From the NCBI GenBank assembly GCA_021108415.1, contig JAIOQX010000006.1, positions 310,001-374,000 of the forward strand: DNA of 64,000 nt, given 5' to 3'. The notes under the pieces were generated by a model, which saw nothing but the letters and a program-made list of their open reading frames with translations, searched no databases and had not been told where the DNA came from. This document shows positions 52,783 through 61,940 of the stretch, piece after piece. The position numbers and the translations under genes are program-made. The first letter of the stretch is position 1, and the number at the start of each line of letters is the position of its first letter. This stretch comes from Acholeplasmataceae bacterium. GTDB taxonomy: Bacteria > Bacillota_I > Bacilli_A > Acholeplasmatales > Acholeplasmataceae.

Positions 52783-53759
52783 GAGGATACCTCCTTAGTG
52801 GTCTTTCTTAAAATTAGCTTAGTTGGGATAATAACTTTTTGAGTGATCGCTCTACCTTTTATTTTTTCTAAAAGTAAATTGACTGCAACTTCTCCCATAT
52901 GTTCTTTATAAATTTTAATAGTTGATAACGGTGGAATTGTATAAGCACTTTGTTCAATATCATTGACACCAATCACTGACACATCATCAGGAACTTTTAT
53001 ATCTGCTTCATAAAGAGCTCTAAGAGCACCAATCGCCATGTTATCACTTGCGATAAGATAAGCATCTACTAGATTATTACTTGCGATGATTTTTTTCATT
53101 AAGTCATAACCTGATGCAATATTAAATTCACCAATGTGGATATGTTCATGTTCTTTAACATAAGATTTAAAGAACTGTTCGCGTCTATCTCCGATCGGTT
53201 GTCTAAGCGTATGTGTGTATTCTCTACCACCAATATAGCCTATCTTTTTGATATGTTGACTTCTTAGAAAATCTATTGCTTCTTTAAAAGCATGTTCAAA
53301 ATCAATTGTAACACTATCGAAAGTGTTAACATCAGGAGATGAATCTACAAAAACGATGTGTTTATATATTTTTTTAAATTTTGATATTTCTTCTGTATCA
53401 AATTTACCAATTGCAATTGCACCATCTGCAGGAGTTAATGGTTGTGACAGACTATCGTGAAATATTTTTATGATTTCTATGCCTTGATCATGCGCTGCTT
53501 TTTCAACACCCAATCTAATAGATAGATAATAGTTATCTTCTAATTCTTTAGCACGAGTATACCAATGGACAAGAGCGATGGTTAGATTTGATTTTGATTG
53601 TTTGTTTTTCTTTGTTTGATAACCAAGGTTTTCTGAGACTTTTAAAACCTTTGATCTTGTTTGATCTGAAACATTTAATGTCTTATCATTAGTTAAAATT
53701 CGAGAAACAGTTGATATGGACACGTTTGTTTCTCGTGCAATATCTTTTAATGTAGCCAT
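52776..53759 (-). CDS. galR: LacI-family galactose operon repressor
   Basis: 327 residues from ATG 53759 (GAGGTGAT eight bases before it); GTG 53768 would be in the Shine-Dalgarno region. HTH is TLKDIARETNVSISTVSRILTND, followed by a sensor domain (GVNDIEQSAYTIPPLSTI). It leads galT and galK, so a galactose-responsive repressor is inferred. Two dyads of GTAAAT/ATTTAC type stand before it. Confidence 0.88.
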   Translation of the reverse strand: MATLKDIARETNVSISTVSRILTNDKTLNVSDQTRSKVLKVSENLGYQTKKNKQSKSNLTIALVHWYTRAKELEDNYYLSIRLGVEKAAHDQGIEIIKIFHDSLSQPLTPADGAIAIGKFDTEEISKFKKIYKHIVFVDSSPDVNTFDSVTIDFEHAFKEAIDFLRSQHIKKIGYIGGREYTHTLRQPIGDRREQFFKSYVKEHEHIHIGEFNIASGYDLMKKIIASNNLVDAYLIASDNMAIGALRALYEADIKVPDDVSVIGVNDIEQSAYTIPPLSTIKIYKEHMGEVAVNLLLEKIKGRAITQKVIIPTKLILRKTTKEVSSC

Positions 53760-53807
53760 GAAAATCACCTCATTTATTTCATTATATCAATTTATAAATA
53801 AAATGTA

Positions 53808-53823
53808 TAGTAAATATTTACTA
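53808..53823. promoter_or_regulatory. GalR operator 1
   Basis: TAGTAAATATTTACTA, a perfect 16-bp palindrome about 50 bases before galR. Confidence 0.65.
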
Positions 53824-53851
53824 AAATTATATGATTTATAGTGTAGTTTTA

Positions 53852-53872
53852 AAGTAAATATATAATTTACTT
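53852..53872. promoter_or_regulatory. GalR operator 2
   Basis: AAGTAAA-7-TTTACTT, sharing GTAAA/TTTAC with operator 1, 28 bases further, on the MATE side. It lies close to the upstream boundary of the MATE promoter (TATAAT 53885-53890). Confidence 0.55.
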
Positions 53873-53918
53873 ATAAAACCGTGTTATAATAAATTGGATT
53901 TAGTTAATGGAGATTATG

Positions 53919-55310
53919 ATGACAACAAAACAAAAAAACAAACATTTTTATAGCGTGTTAATAAAAATAGCTGTTCCTATCTTTTTTTCACAGCTTTTAG
54001 GTTCACTATTGGGGATTATTGATACTTTTATGGTTACAGAGCTAGGTGATGATGCATTGACTGCTGTAGGTATAGGTAGTCAATTTTTATTCTTACTCAA
54101 TATCATTCAATTCGGATTATTTTCTGGTTTTGGTATTTTTATAGCACAATATTATGGTTCAAAAGCATATGATAATATATCTAAAGTATTCTTTTTGATG
54201 TTATCATCAGGATTAGTGATTGCTCTATTCTTTTTTGGATTCACACAACTTTTTCCAGCACAAATCATTAAATTATTTAATTTGAATGAAACACCTAATC
54301 AAAATGTTATAGATTTAGGTGTTCAATACATAAGTTTTATTGGATTTAGTTTCTTTTCAATGACCATTGCATTTTCAATCAGTATGCTCTCTAGAAATGT
54401 TCAAAAAGTTTTAATGCCTTCTATTTTTCAAATCTTTGGTGTTTTATTAAATACAGCATTAAATTATGTTTTGATAGGTGGTAGATTTGGATTTCCTGCA
54501 TTAGGTGTTAAAGGAGCAGCAATAGCAACAATTATATCATTTACTGTTGTTGCACTCTTATCAATTTCTTATTTATTCTTAAGTAGAGAAAGTGCACTTA
54601 AAATACATCTATCATCTATAAAAAGAATTACTTTCAAATTTTCTAAAAAATTATATAGAACTGCCCTACCTGTGGTTCTTAATGAAAGCTTTTGGGGTCT
54701 AGGCATGACTGTATACCTAATAGCTTATGGATTAATCGGTGAAAAAGCGGTAGGATCTATTTATTTGTCAAATCAGATCAATTCTCTTTTCTGGGTAGCT
54801 ACGATAGCTGTTGCTAACGCTTCAGCAATCATGCTAGGTAATAAATTAGGTGAAAACGAATTAGAAACTGCAAAAGAATGGGAGAAGCGTTTTAGGAAAC
54901 TTGGATTTGTATTTGGTATAGCTTTAGGAACTATTTTATTTACTCTAGCTCCAATTATTGTTCCTTTATTTGGTAACCTTACTGATGAGGTCAAAGATAT
55001 GGTTATTATAATCTTGCGTATCTTTGCAGTCTATGCACCTATTAAGTTCTTAAATGCTATTATTATAGTTGGAAGTTTGAGATCAGGTGGGGATACAAAA
55101 TATGCCTTATTTTCTGAAGTAACAGCTTTATGGGGTTTAGGCGTTCCATTGGCATTTATCTTATCGTATTTTTCTAACCTACCATTATATATGATTATTG
55201 TTTTTGTAAACTTTGAAGAAATATTTAAACTATTCTTAGTTTATAGAAGAAGTGCATCTGGTAAATGGATTAAAAATTTAACACTTGATCCATTAAATAC
55301 CAAGATATAA
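53919..55310 (+). CDS. MATE-family efflux transporter
   Basis: 463 residues with twelve membrane segments in two halves. ATG 53919 is used because GGAG lies 6 bases before it; ATGs at 53907 and 53916 are too near or upstream. Signature regions: VPIFFSQLLGSLLGIIDTFM, LGDDALTAVGIGSQ and QYYGSKAYDNISK in the first half, and SAIMLGNKLGENELETAKEW in the second. A Na+- or H+-driven exporter of cationic or other compounds. It diverges from galR and shares the intergenic region with both operators. Confidence 0.93.
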   Translation: MTTKQKNKHFYSVLIKIAVPIFFSQLLGSLLGIIDTFMVTELGDDALTAVGIGSQFLFLLNIIQFGLFSGFGIFIAQYYGSKAYDNISKVFFLMLSSGLVIALFFFGFTQLFPAQIIKLFNLNETPNQNVIDLGVQYISFIGFSFFSMTIAFSISMLSRNVQKVLMPSIFQIFGVLLNTALNYVLIGGRFGFPALGVKGAAIATIISFTVVALLSISYLFLSRESALKIHLSSIKRITFKFSKKLYRTALPVVLNESFWGLGMTVYLIAYGLIGEKAVGSIYLSNQINSLFWVATIAVANASAIMLGNKLGENELETAKEWEKRFRKLGFVFGIALGTILFTLAPIIVPLFGNLTDEVKDMVIIILRIFAVYAPIKFLNAIIIVGSLRSGGDTKYALFSEVTALWGLGVPLAFILSYFSNLPLYMIIVFVNFEEIFKLFLVYRRSASGKWIKNLTLDPLNTKI

Positions 55311-55320
55311 TAAGATACCA

Positions 55321-55357
55321 AAAAGAGAAACCTAAAGTTATGGTTTCTCTTTTTTAT
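55321..55357. terminator. bidirectional terminator
   Basis: AAAGAGAAACC and GGTTTCTCTTT, perfect 11-bp arms, between converging genes. Confidence 0.85.
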
Positions 55358-55384
55358 TAAAACAATTTAAGTGTATTTATTTTA

Positions 55385-56017
55385 TTAGGATAACTCTTTA
55401 TATATAAGTGTAAGCATCTCATCTTTTATGTAGTGAGTTCTTTTTAGTATATGATCATATTCTTTAGTATAAAAATCTTTAGTTTCTTGATTAGTTAATC
55501 CAGAGAGATTTATAGCAACATTATATAGTGCACCTTCGATACCAGAAGAAAGAGATAAAATTGCGACACCTAAATCTGATATAGCTTGTTTATTTCCATG
55601 AGCTAATATAATAGGTAGTAACTCTAAAGCTTTTAGTGAAATAACCGAAACTTTATAAGGGATTTCAATTGCATATAGAGTTGCATCTTCAATAGCTTTT
55701 GATCTAAGTTCTGGCTCATCTTTAGATAATTTATATGCATTCATAATTTCATTGAAAGCAAGAGTATCTTTATCGATAAGTATGATCAGTTCATCCTTAA
55801 TTGCTAGAAGATAATTTAGAGCGTTTTCGAAATCTAGTTTAATAGATGAGTCAAGATTTAAAAACTTCTTTTTAGATATGGTTAGATGGCCTACCATTCT
55901 AGCAAGAGAAGTACCTAAACTTGATATGAGTGCTGAAACACTACCGCCACCAGGTGCAGGTGAGTTAGAGTCTACTAGATTAATAAAATCTATAATTTTA
56001 TGTTCTACAAGTTTCAT
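55385..56017 (-). CDS. fchA: methenyltetrahydrofolate cyclohydrolase/formimino-THF cyclodeaminase
   Basis: 210 residues of the FTCD_C family: VDSNSPAPGGGSVSALISSLGTSLARMV near the N-terminus, in segments, is the folate-binding glycine-rich loop. It closes the formimino-THF to methenyl-THF step (release of ammonia). The gene overlaps hutI by 4 nt and is last in the operon. In animals it is fused to ftcD, here it is separate. Confidence 0.9.
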   Translation of the reverse strand: MKLVEHKIIDFINLVDSNSPAPGGGSVSALISSLGTSLARMVGHLTISKKKFLNLDSSIKLDFENALNYLLAIKDELIILIDKDTLAFNEIMNAYKLSKDEPELRSKAIEDATLYAIEIPYKVSVISLKALELLPIILAHGNKQAISDLGVAILSLSSGIEGALYNVAINLSGLTNQETKDFYTKEYDHILKRTHYIKDEMLTLIYKELS

Positions 56018-57279
56018 TTTTTTCTCCTTTGTAGGGATTTGTTTTTCACAACTATTTTCCCTTTTTTAATTACATCGGTCACATGATTGATTCCAAAATG
56101 ATAAAACATATAGGCAAGATTTGGAACATCAAGCAAAATAATATCAGCTTGTTTTCCTTTTTCTAATGATCCAGTGCGTTCAGAAATTCCTAAATGATAT
56201 GCAGCATTAATCGTCACAGCATTTAAAATTTCTTCTGGAGATATTTTTAAGTGATTGGCAGAAAGTTGACAAATGAGTTGAAAATTTTCAGTGGGACAAC
56301 TTCCAGGATTGTAGTCAGATGATATAGAAATCGCACAACCTTGATCAATCATCTTTCTTGCATTTGCATATGGTTTGTTCAAATAAAAAGAAGTACCTGG
56401 AAGTATATTTGCAATTGTATTTGAGTTAGCAAGTGATCGAATATCCTTATCACTAATTGCCATTAAATGATCAACACTAGTTGCACCTAGTTCAACTCCA
56501 AGACCAGCACCACCAAGTGAATCAATTTCGTCAGCATGTATTTTAATTTTAAAATCTAAATCAAGTGCAGCTTGTAAAATTTCTCTAGAATCTTCAATTT
56601 CAAAAACTCCTGTTTCACAAAATACATCTACAAAATTTGTAAGATTTGAAGATTTTATATAAACTAAATCCTCTTTCATTTTTTGGATATACTCATTTTT
56701 TGAATGACTAAATTCTTTAGGAACAGCGTGTGCACCCATGTAAGTTGATATGATATCGACTGGATGTTTTCTGTTCAATTCATGCATAACTTTTAACTGC
56801 TTTAACTCTGTTTCTAAATTTAGTCCGTATCCGCTTTTACCTTCAACAGTAGTTACACCAAATGAGAGCATAGTATCTAAAGATTTATTTGCTTGATTAA
56901 AAAGTTGATCAAAAGTTGTATGTCTTGTCTTTTCTACTGTGCCTAAAATACCTCCGCCGTTTTTTAAAATCTCTAAATAAGGGACCCCTTTTTTCAATTT
57001 TTCAAATTCATCTTCTCTAGAACCAGCGTGAACTAAATGTGTATGAGAATCTATGAATCCAGGCAGACAAATTTTGTGATTTGCATCAATAAGTATGGTC
57101 GAAAAATTGATATAGTTTTTAAAATCGCCTGAATTAACTTCTAAAATGGTTTCATCTTTGATTGCAATAAACGCATTAGAAATCATTTTAATTTTAGACA
57201 TGGAATTTCCTTTTACAGGCGCTTTTTCGGTCGATGTATAAAGTTTTCTAATATTATAGATGATTAAATCCGCAGTCAT
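56014..57279 (-). CDS. hutI: imidazolonepropionase
   Basis: Third step of histidine breakdown, opening 4-imidazolone-5-propionate to N-formimino-L-glutamate. 421-residue amidohydrolase with metal ligands in FIDSHTHLVHAGSRE (about 79-93), the conserved EGKSGYGL, DVFCETGVF, KIHADEID, and SSDYNPGSCP motifs. Overlaps of 4 nt with both neighbours show a tight operon. Confidence 0.96.
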   Translation of the reverse strand: MTADLIIYNIRKLYTSTEKAPVKGNSMSKIKMISNAFIAIKDETILEVNSGDFKNYINFSTILIDANHKICLPGFIDSHTHLVHAGSREDEFEKLKKGVPYLEILKNGGGILGTVEKTRHTTFDQLFNQANKSLDTMLSFGVTTVEGKSGYGLNLETELKQLKVMHELNRKHPVDIISTYMGAHAVPKEFSHSKNEYIQKMKEDLVYIKSSNLTNFVDVFCETGVFEIEDSREILQAALDLDFKIKIHADEIDSLGGAGLGVELGATSVDHLMAISDKDIRSLANSNTIANILPGTSFYLNKPYANARKMIDQGCAISISSDYNPGSCPTENFQLICQLSANHLKISPEEILNAVTINAAYHLGISERTGSLEKGKQADIILLDVPNLAYMFYHFGINHVTDVIKKGKIVVKNKSLQRRKK

Positions 57280-58250
57280 AATTTCTCCTTAAAATGATAC
57301 TCAATTATTTTATTTTTTTCAAAGTCACGTAAATTTAAATATTTTTTTGCTTGTTCAATTATATCATTAAAACTTAAATTTTTTGGAATATTTAAGAAAT
57401 TTGAGCTAAAATAGTACTTTAAAGAGCTATAAATCGCATTATAAGGGCATAAACCAACTATTTCTGATGAAGTAACTTTTACATCATATCTTAAAGATTC
57501 CATTTTGATCGTTTCATAAATTCTGTAGATTGGATTCTTTTTATAGTCTAAAATATTCATTGTAACTTGAACATGACCTCTATCTTTTAAGTATGCCGGT
57601 CCTGCTTGAACATATTGAAAACCTCCACTAGATTTACGAATTGTTTTTGCAAGTTTTTTTGCGACTTCAATATCATCAGTATCTAAATCTATGTTATAAG
57701 CAATCAACGGATCTCTAACTCCAACTGCCGTCACTCCAAAAGTCTTATGAATATTTGATGTTCCAAAATCGGGTTTCCAAATTTCATTTTTTAGTTTTTC
57801 TTCCATACCTTCAAACTCACCTTTTCTAATTGAAGGAAGTAGAACTCTATTTTTTTGTGTTGCAGCTTGCGCATATAAAAATATTGGGATGCTAAATTTT
57901 TTAGAAATTTGAGCACTTAATTTTTTTGCAATTTCTATGCACTCTTCTTTTGTCATATTTTCAATAGGAATAAATGGAACAACATCGACTGCTCCCATTC
58001 TTGGATGCTGTCCTTTTTGATGATTCATGTCAATATGAATGAGTGCCTGTTCGAAAAAATTTACAAGAGGTAAAATCATAGATTCTGGATCTCCAATTAT
58101 TGTAACAACTGTTCTATTATAATCTTGATCTGATTCGTAAGAAACTAATTTAAATCCTTCTTTATTTTTTAGAGGTTCAACAATTTTTTCAATGATATTT
58201 TTTCTTATGCCTTCTGAAAAATTTGGAACACATTGAACAATTTTTTTCAT
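57276..58250 (-). CDS. ftcD: glutamate formimidoyltransferase
   Basis: 324 residues: CVPNFSEGIRKNIIEKIV at the N-terminus, HQKGQHPRMGAVDVVPFIP (conserved His region), GPAYLKDRGHVQVTMNILDY near the middle. It moves the formimino group of formiminoglutamate to tetrahydrofolate, yielding glutamate. This identifies the route as the formiminotransferase type rather than hutG-type. It overlaps hutU and hutI by 4 nt each. Confidence 0.95.
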   Translation of the reverse strand: MKKIVQCVPNFSEGIRKNIIEKIVEPLKNKEGFKLVSYESDQDYNRTVVTIIGDPESMILPLVNFFEQALIHIDMNHQKGQHPRMGAVDVVPFIPIENMTKEECIEIAKKLSAQISKKFSIPIFLYAQAATQKNRVLLPSIRKGEFEGMEEKLKNEIWKPDFGTSNIHKTFGVTAVGVRDPLIAYNIDLDTDDIEVAKKLAKTIRKSSGGFQYVQAGPAYLKDRGHVQVTMNILDYKKNPIYRIYETIKMESLRYDVKVTSSEIVGLCPYNAIYSSLKYYFSSNFLNIPKNLSFNDIIEQAKKYLNLRDFEKNKIIEYHFKEKL

Positions 58251-60259
58251 TTCTTTAAACCTCCTTTTTTTAAGATTTGGTTTAATACTTTTTCATTTAC
58301 AACATAGGGTTCTGTTACATGATGATCATTTCCCAGTGAATTGAAATGTTTAATTGTCTCGATTGCATTTTCATTTCTTGCCCACGATCTTCTAGCAACT
58401 CCAGCCATGACATCATAAGTTAAAGCAGATTTTAAAATCTCATCAACTTTCGTAGAACCATCTAAAACCATACCATAACCCCCATTGATAGCTTTTCCAA
58501 TTCCAACGCCGCCACCATTATGAAGTGAGACTAAACTCATACCTCTAAGTGCATTTCCTAAAGCTACATGAGTTGCCATATCTGCCATGATGTTTGATCC
58601 ATCTTTTATATTAGCGGTTTCTCTAAAGGGACTATCTGTTCCACCTGTATCATGATGATCTCTTCCTAACATGATTGGACCAGTTTTCTTTAATCTTACT
58701 AAATTATTAAAAGCTAGGGCAATGCGTAGTCTACCATATGCATCTTGATATAAAATTCTTGCTTTTGTACCAACAACTAAATTGTTTGATTTAGCATTAA
58801 TAATCCAATCATAATTATCTTTGTCTTGAAATCTTTGACTTGGATCAATAAGACTTGCAGCCACTTGATCTGTTAAGTCAAGATCTTCATCTTTACCTGA
58901 TAAACATACCCATCTAAATGGACCATAGCCATAATCAAAAAGAAGTGGTCCCATTAGATCTTCTACATAAGAAGGATAGATGAATCCATCTAAGTCATCT
59001 TTGTTGTTTTTGCATATTTCAGTAAGTCCTGAATCATATAAAGCTTTTAAAAAACTATTTCCATAATCAAAAAAGTAAGTTCCTTTTTCGCTTAGTTTTT
59101 TAATTGCTTGATAATGTCTATGAAGTGTTTGGTTAACTTTTTTTATAAATAATGATTTATCTGTATTTAATAGATTTGTTCTTTCTTCAAATGATATATC
59201 TGCTGGACAATAACCACCATCATAGACAGCATGACAGCTAGTTTGATCACTTAATAAATCAATATGGATATCCTTAAGATTTGCATATTCTAAGAGATCA
59301 ACAATATTTCCTTGATATGCGATTGCAATTGCTGATTCTTTATCTTGATTGGATTTAGCAATCTTGAAAGCCTCTTGTGGTGTATATGCTATTTGTGAAA
59401 CCCATTTTTGATTAAATCTTGTTTGTATTCTTGAAGGATCAACTTCTGCAATAATACCAACACCACCAGCAATCTCTATAGCTTTTCCTTGTGCACCACT
59501 CATACCACCTAATCCTGATGAGACAAATAGTTTACCCGATAAGTTTTGATCATTTGGTATATTTAACTTTAATCTACCAGCATTAAGTAGAGTTGAATAA
59601 GTCCCATGAACGATACCTTGGGGACCGATATACATAAAGCCACCAGCTGTCATTTGTCCATAATTTGCAACCCCTAATGCTTGTGCTCTATTAAACTGAG
59701 CCATATTATCAAAAGCACCAATCATTAAACCATTAGTTAAAACAACTCTAGGTGCATCTTTATGAGATAAGAATAACCCTAAAGGATGTCCTGATAAGAT
59801 GGATAGTGTTTGTTTGTCTGTCATGATTTCTAGATATTTCTTAATTAAAAGATATTGCATCCAATTTTGACAGACTTGACCAGTCTCTCCATACGTTACT
59901 AATTCATAAGGATATAAGGCAACATCAAAGTCAAGATTGTTGTCAATCATGACTTGGAAAGCCTTGCCTTCTAGCGTTTGACCTTTATATGAATCAATCG
60001 CTCTACCTTTGATATGTCCTTTGGGTCTAAATCTATATCCATAAATCCTTCCCCTAGTGAGCAATTCATCTAGAAATTCTGGCCCACAAATCTTATGCCA
60101 TTTGTTAGGTATATAGCGTAGGGCATTTTTTAATGCGAGTTGTATTTCTTCATTATTTAAGTTCATCTCTCGCTTAGGTGCTCTTCTGATGGTTGGATCA
60201 AATGTTGGATAATCAGGTAGTTCATCAAAAATATCTGTTAAACTAATGTTATTTTTCAA
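58247..60259 (-). CDS. hutU: urocanate hydratase
   Basis: 670 residues from TTG 60259, preceded by AAAGGAGAGG on the minus strand; the frame is open upstream to an ATG at 60301 but that lies inside hutH and has no ribosome site. NAD-dependent hydration of urocanate. Motifs: YETGQVCQNWMQY-like region at about 145-157 (VTYGETGQVCQNWMQYL), SGLGGMSGAQGKA (NAD), DQTSCHAVYDGGYCP. It belongs to the long class (about 670 aa) found in Firmicutes such as Streptococcus. Confidence 0.95.
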   Translation of the reverse strand: MKNNISLTDIFDELPDYPTFDPTIRRAPKREMNLNNEEIQLALKNALRYIPNKWHKICGPEFLDELLTRGRIYGYRFRPKGHIKGRAIDSYKGQTLEGKAFQVMIDNNLDFDVALYPYELVTYGETGQVCQNWMQYLLIKKYLEIMTDKQTLSILSGHPLGLFLSHKDAPRVVLTNGLMIGAFDNMAQFNRAQALGVANYGQMTAGGFMYIGPQGIVHGTYSTLLNAGRLKLNIPNDQNLSGKLFVSSGLGGMSGAQGKAIEIAGGVGIIAEVDPSRIQTRFNQKWVSQIAYTPQEAFKIAKSNQDKESAIAIAYQGNIVDLLEYANLKDIHIDLLSDQTSCHAVYDGGYCPADISFEERTNLLNTDKSLFIKKVNQTLHRHYQAIKKLSEKGTYFFDYGNSFLKALYDSGLTEICKNNKDDLDGFIYPSYVEDLMGPLLFDYGYGPFRWVCLSGKDEDLDLTDQVAASLIDPSQRFQDKDNYDWIINAKSNNLVVGTKARILYQDAYGRLRIALAFNNLVRLKKTGPIMLGRDHHDTGGTDSPFRETANIKDGSNIMADMATHVALGNALRGMSLVSLHNGGGVGIGKAINGGYGMVLDGSTKVDEILKSALTYDVMAGVARRSWARNENAIETIKHFNSLGNDHHVTEPYVVNEKVLNQILKKGGLKK

Positions 60260-61778
60260 AGATATCCTCTCCTTTAAAAAGTATATTAAAGACTGTTTCA
60301 TCTTTTAGTAGTGTTTCTATTTTATGAATATGTGGATACATGATCTCATCTGATTCTATAAATGGTATATGCTTAGATATTAATTCATAAGCTAATTTAG
60401 TTTTCTTGCCTAATTGAGTAGAACCTCTAAAATGAATGGCTTGGGTTGCTGCAAACATCTCTAGTGCAATAACCTTATAAGTATTGTCTAATATGTCTCT
60501 AGCTTTTCTAGTTGAAATAGAACCCATTGAAACATGATCTTCTTGATTTGCAGAAGATGGAATTGAATCAACTGATGCAGGATGTGCAAGGACTTTGTTT
60601 TCACTGACTAATGATGCTGCAGTATATTGAGTAATCATAAATCCTGAATTCACACCAGAACAAGTCGTTAAAAATGGAGGGAGTCCATTATTTAATTTAG
60701 GATTGACTAATCTTTCAAGTCTTCTTTCAGATATATTTGCAAGTTCTGCAATAGCCATACCAAGGTAATCAAAACCTAGGGCAAGTGGTTGACCGTGAAA
60801 GTTTCCAGCACTCAAGACTTGTTTTTCTTCAACAAAAAGTAGGGGATTATCAGTGACTGCATTCATTTCCTTGTTTAAGATATCTAGAACATGCCAAAAA
60901 ACATCTAAAGATGCACCATGAACTTGTGGAGCACATCTGATAGAATAAGCGTCTTGAACTCTTTTTTCACTTTGATGAGTCGTATTTAGACTTCCTGATA
61001 AACCAGAAGTAATGTGTTTAGCTATATTGATTTGTCCTTGGTGATGTCTGATGCTTTGAATCTTAGGATCAAAGGCATCAATGATCGCCTCTAGAGCTTC
61101 CATAGTTAAAGCTAGGGAAAGATTTGCAAATTTGAGTAATCTAAATGCGTCATATAAGACAAGGGCACCAATGGCAGACATGCCTTGTGTTCCGTTGATT
61201 AAACTCAAACCTTCTTTAGGTGATAGATGATCTAGCGCTTTAAGATCAGCGAGCTTTAATGCTTTAGAAGCTGGCATTCGCTCACCTTTATAAAAGACTT
61301 CACCTAATCCAAGAAGAGGTAGACTCATATGAGACAGTAAAGCTAAGTCACCACTAGCACCTAAACTACCTTTTTCAAAGACTACAGGTATGATGTTCTT
61401 ATCTAAAAATGAGATCATCAATTCAAGAGTTTCTAAACGTGTTCCACTATATCCTTGAATGAGTGCATTAATACGTAGGAGGATCATTGCTCTTACGCTT
61501 TCCTCGTTAAGAGGATCACCAACACCACAAGCGTGGCTCTTAAGTAGATTTAATTGAATAAGAGATAGCTTATCTTTTTCAATTTGAACGTTTGCTAAAT
61601 CACCAAATCCAGTGTTTATACCATAAACAGGATTATCAGATGTCGCAAGTTCTAAAACAAAAGAACTAGCTTTGTTAACTAATTCGATACTCTTTTCTGA
61701 TAGTTTTATGGTCTCATGATGCCGTGCAACTGATACCAACTGGTTTAAGGTCAGTGAGTGACCGTCTAATATAATCAT
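60249..61778 (-). CDS. hutH: histidine ammonia-lyase
   Basis: First step, histidine to urocanate plus ammonia. 509 residues; the MIO cofactor triad Ala-Ser-Gly is in GSLGASGDLALLSH (about residues 139-152). GTQGMSAIGAL and the C-terminal HKIETLLKDE region are present. ATG 61778 gives the usual start MIILDGHSLTL; an in-frame stop lies 12 bases upstream. The nearest Shine-Dalgarno (AGAGAGGA) is 29 bases off, with a palindrome between. First gene of hutH-hutU-ftcD-hutI-fchA. Confidence 0.97.
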   Translation of the reverse strand: MIILDGHSLTLNQLVSVARHHETIKLSEKSIELVNKASSFVLELATSDNPVYGINTGFGDLANVQIEKDKLSLIQLNLLKSHACGVGDPLNEESVRAMILLRINALIQGYSGTRLETLELMISFLDKNIIPVVFEKGSLGASGDLALLSHMSLPLLGLGEVFYKGERMPASKALKLADLKALDHLSPKEGLSLINGTQGMSAIGALVLYDAFRLLKFANLSLALTMEALEAIIDAFDPKIQSIRHHQGQINIAKHITSGLSGSLNTTHQSEKRVQDAYSIRCAPQVHGASLDVFWHVLDILNKEMNAVTDNPLLFVEEKQVLSAGNFHGQPLALGFDYLGMAIAELANISERRLERLVNPKLNNGLPPFLTTCSGVNSGFMITQYTAASLVSENKVLAHPASVDSIPSSANQEDHVSMGSISTRKARDILDNTYKVIALEMFAATQAIHFRGSTQLGKKTKLAYELISKHIPFIESDEIMYPHIHKIETLLKDETVFNILFKGEDIFEK

Positions 61779-61788
61779 ATTGTGTTTT

Positions 61789-61807
61789 CATAAATCAATG
61801 ATTTATG
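61789..61807. promoter_or_regulatory. perfect palindrome in the hutH leader
   Basis: CATAAATCA-A-TGATTTATG (19 bp) directly between the Shine-Dalgarno and the ATG of hutH. Either an operator or an RNA hairpin; see findings. Confidence 0.6.
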
Positions 61808-61820
61808 TCCTCTCTTTAAA

Positions 61821-61834
61821 TGTAAGCGCTTTAT
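61821..61834. promoter_or_regulatory. cre-like site (CcpA) in the hut promoter
   Basis: TGTAAGCGCTTTAT matches 12 of 14 positions of the TGWAANCGNTNWCA cre consensus (hand count). It lies just after the expected hut transcription start, a repressing position, and HprK in this window supplies the signalling partner of CcpA. Confidence 0.65.
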
Positions 61835-61842
61835 ATATATTT

Positions 61843-61851
61843 ATTGTATCA
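61843..61851 (-). promoter_or_regulatory. extended -10 of the hut promoter
   Basis: On the minus strand TGATACAAT (61851-61843), an extended -10 (TG-n-TACAAT). No good -35 is seen at 17 bp. Start predicted near 61836. Confidence 0.5.
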
Positions 61852-61918
61852 CAAAACATAAAAAACTTATAGGTATTATGTGCAAGTATTTTATGTGTGA
61901 TTTTATATATTTTTCATG

Positions 61919-61924
61919 TATAAT
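61919..61924 (+). promoter_or_regulatory. -10 box before fumarase
   Basis: TATAAT about 17 bases before ATG 61941; no convincing -35 at the standard distance. This leaves a very short leader. Confidence 0.45.
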
Positions 61925-61940
61925 TAGAGTAGGTGATACT

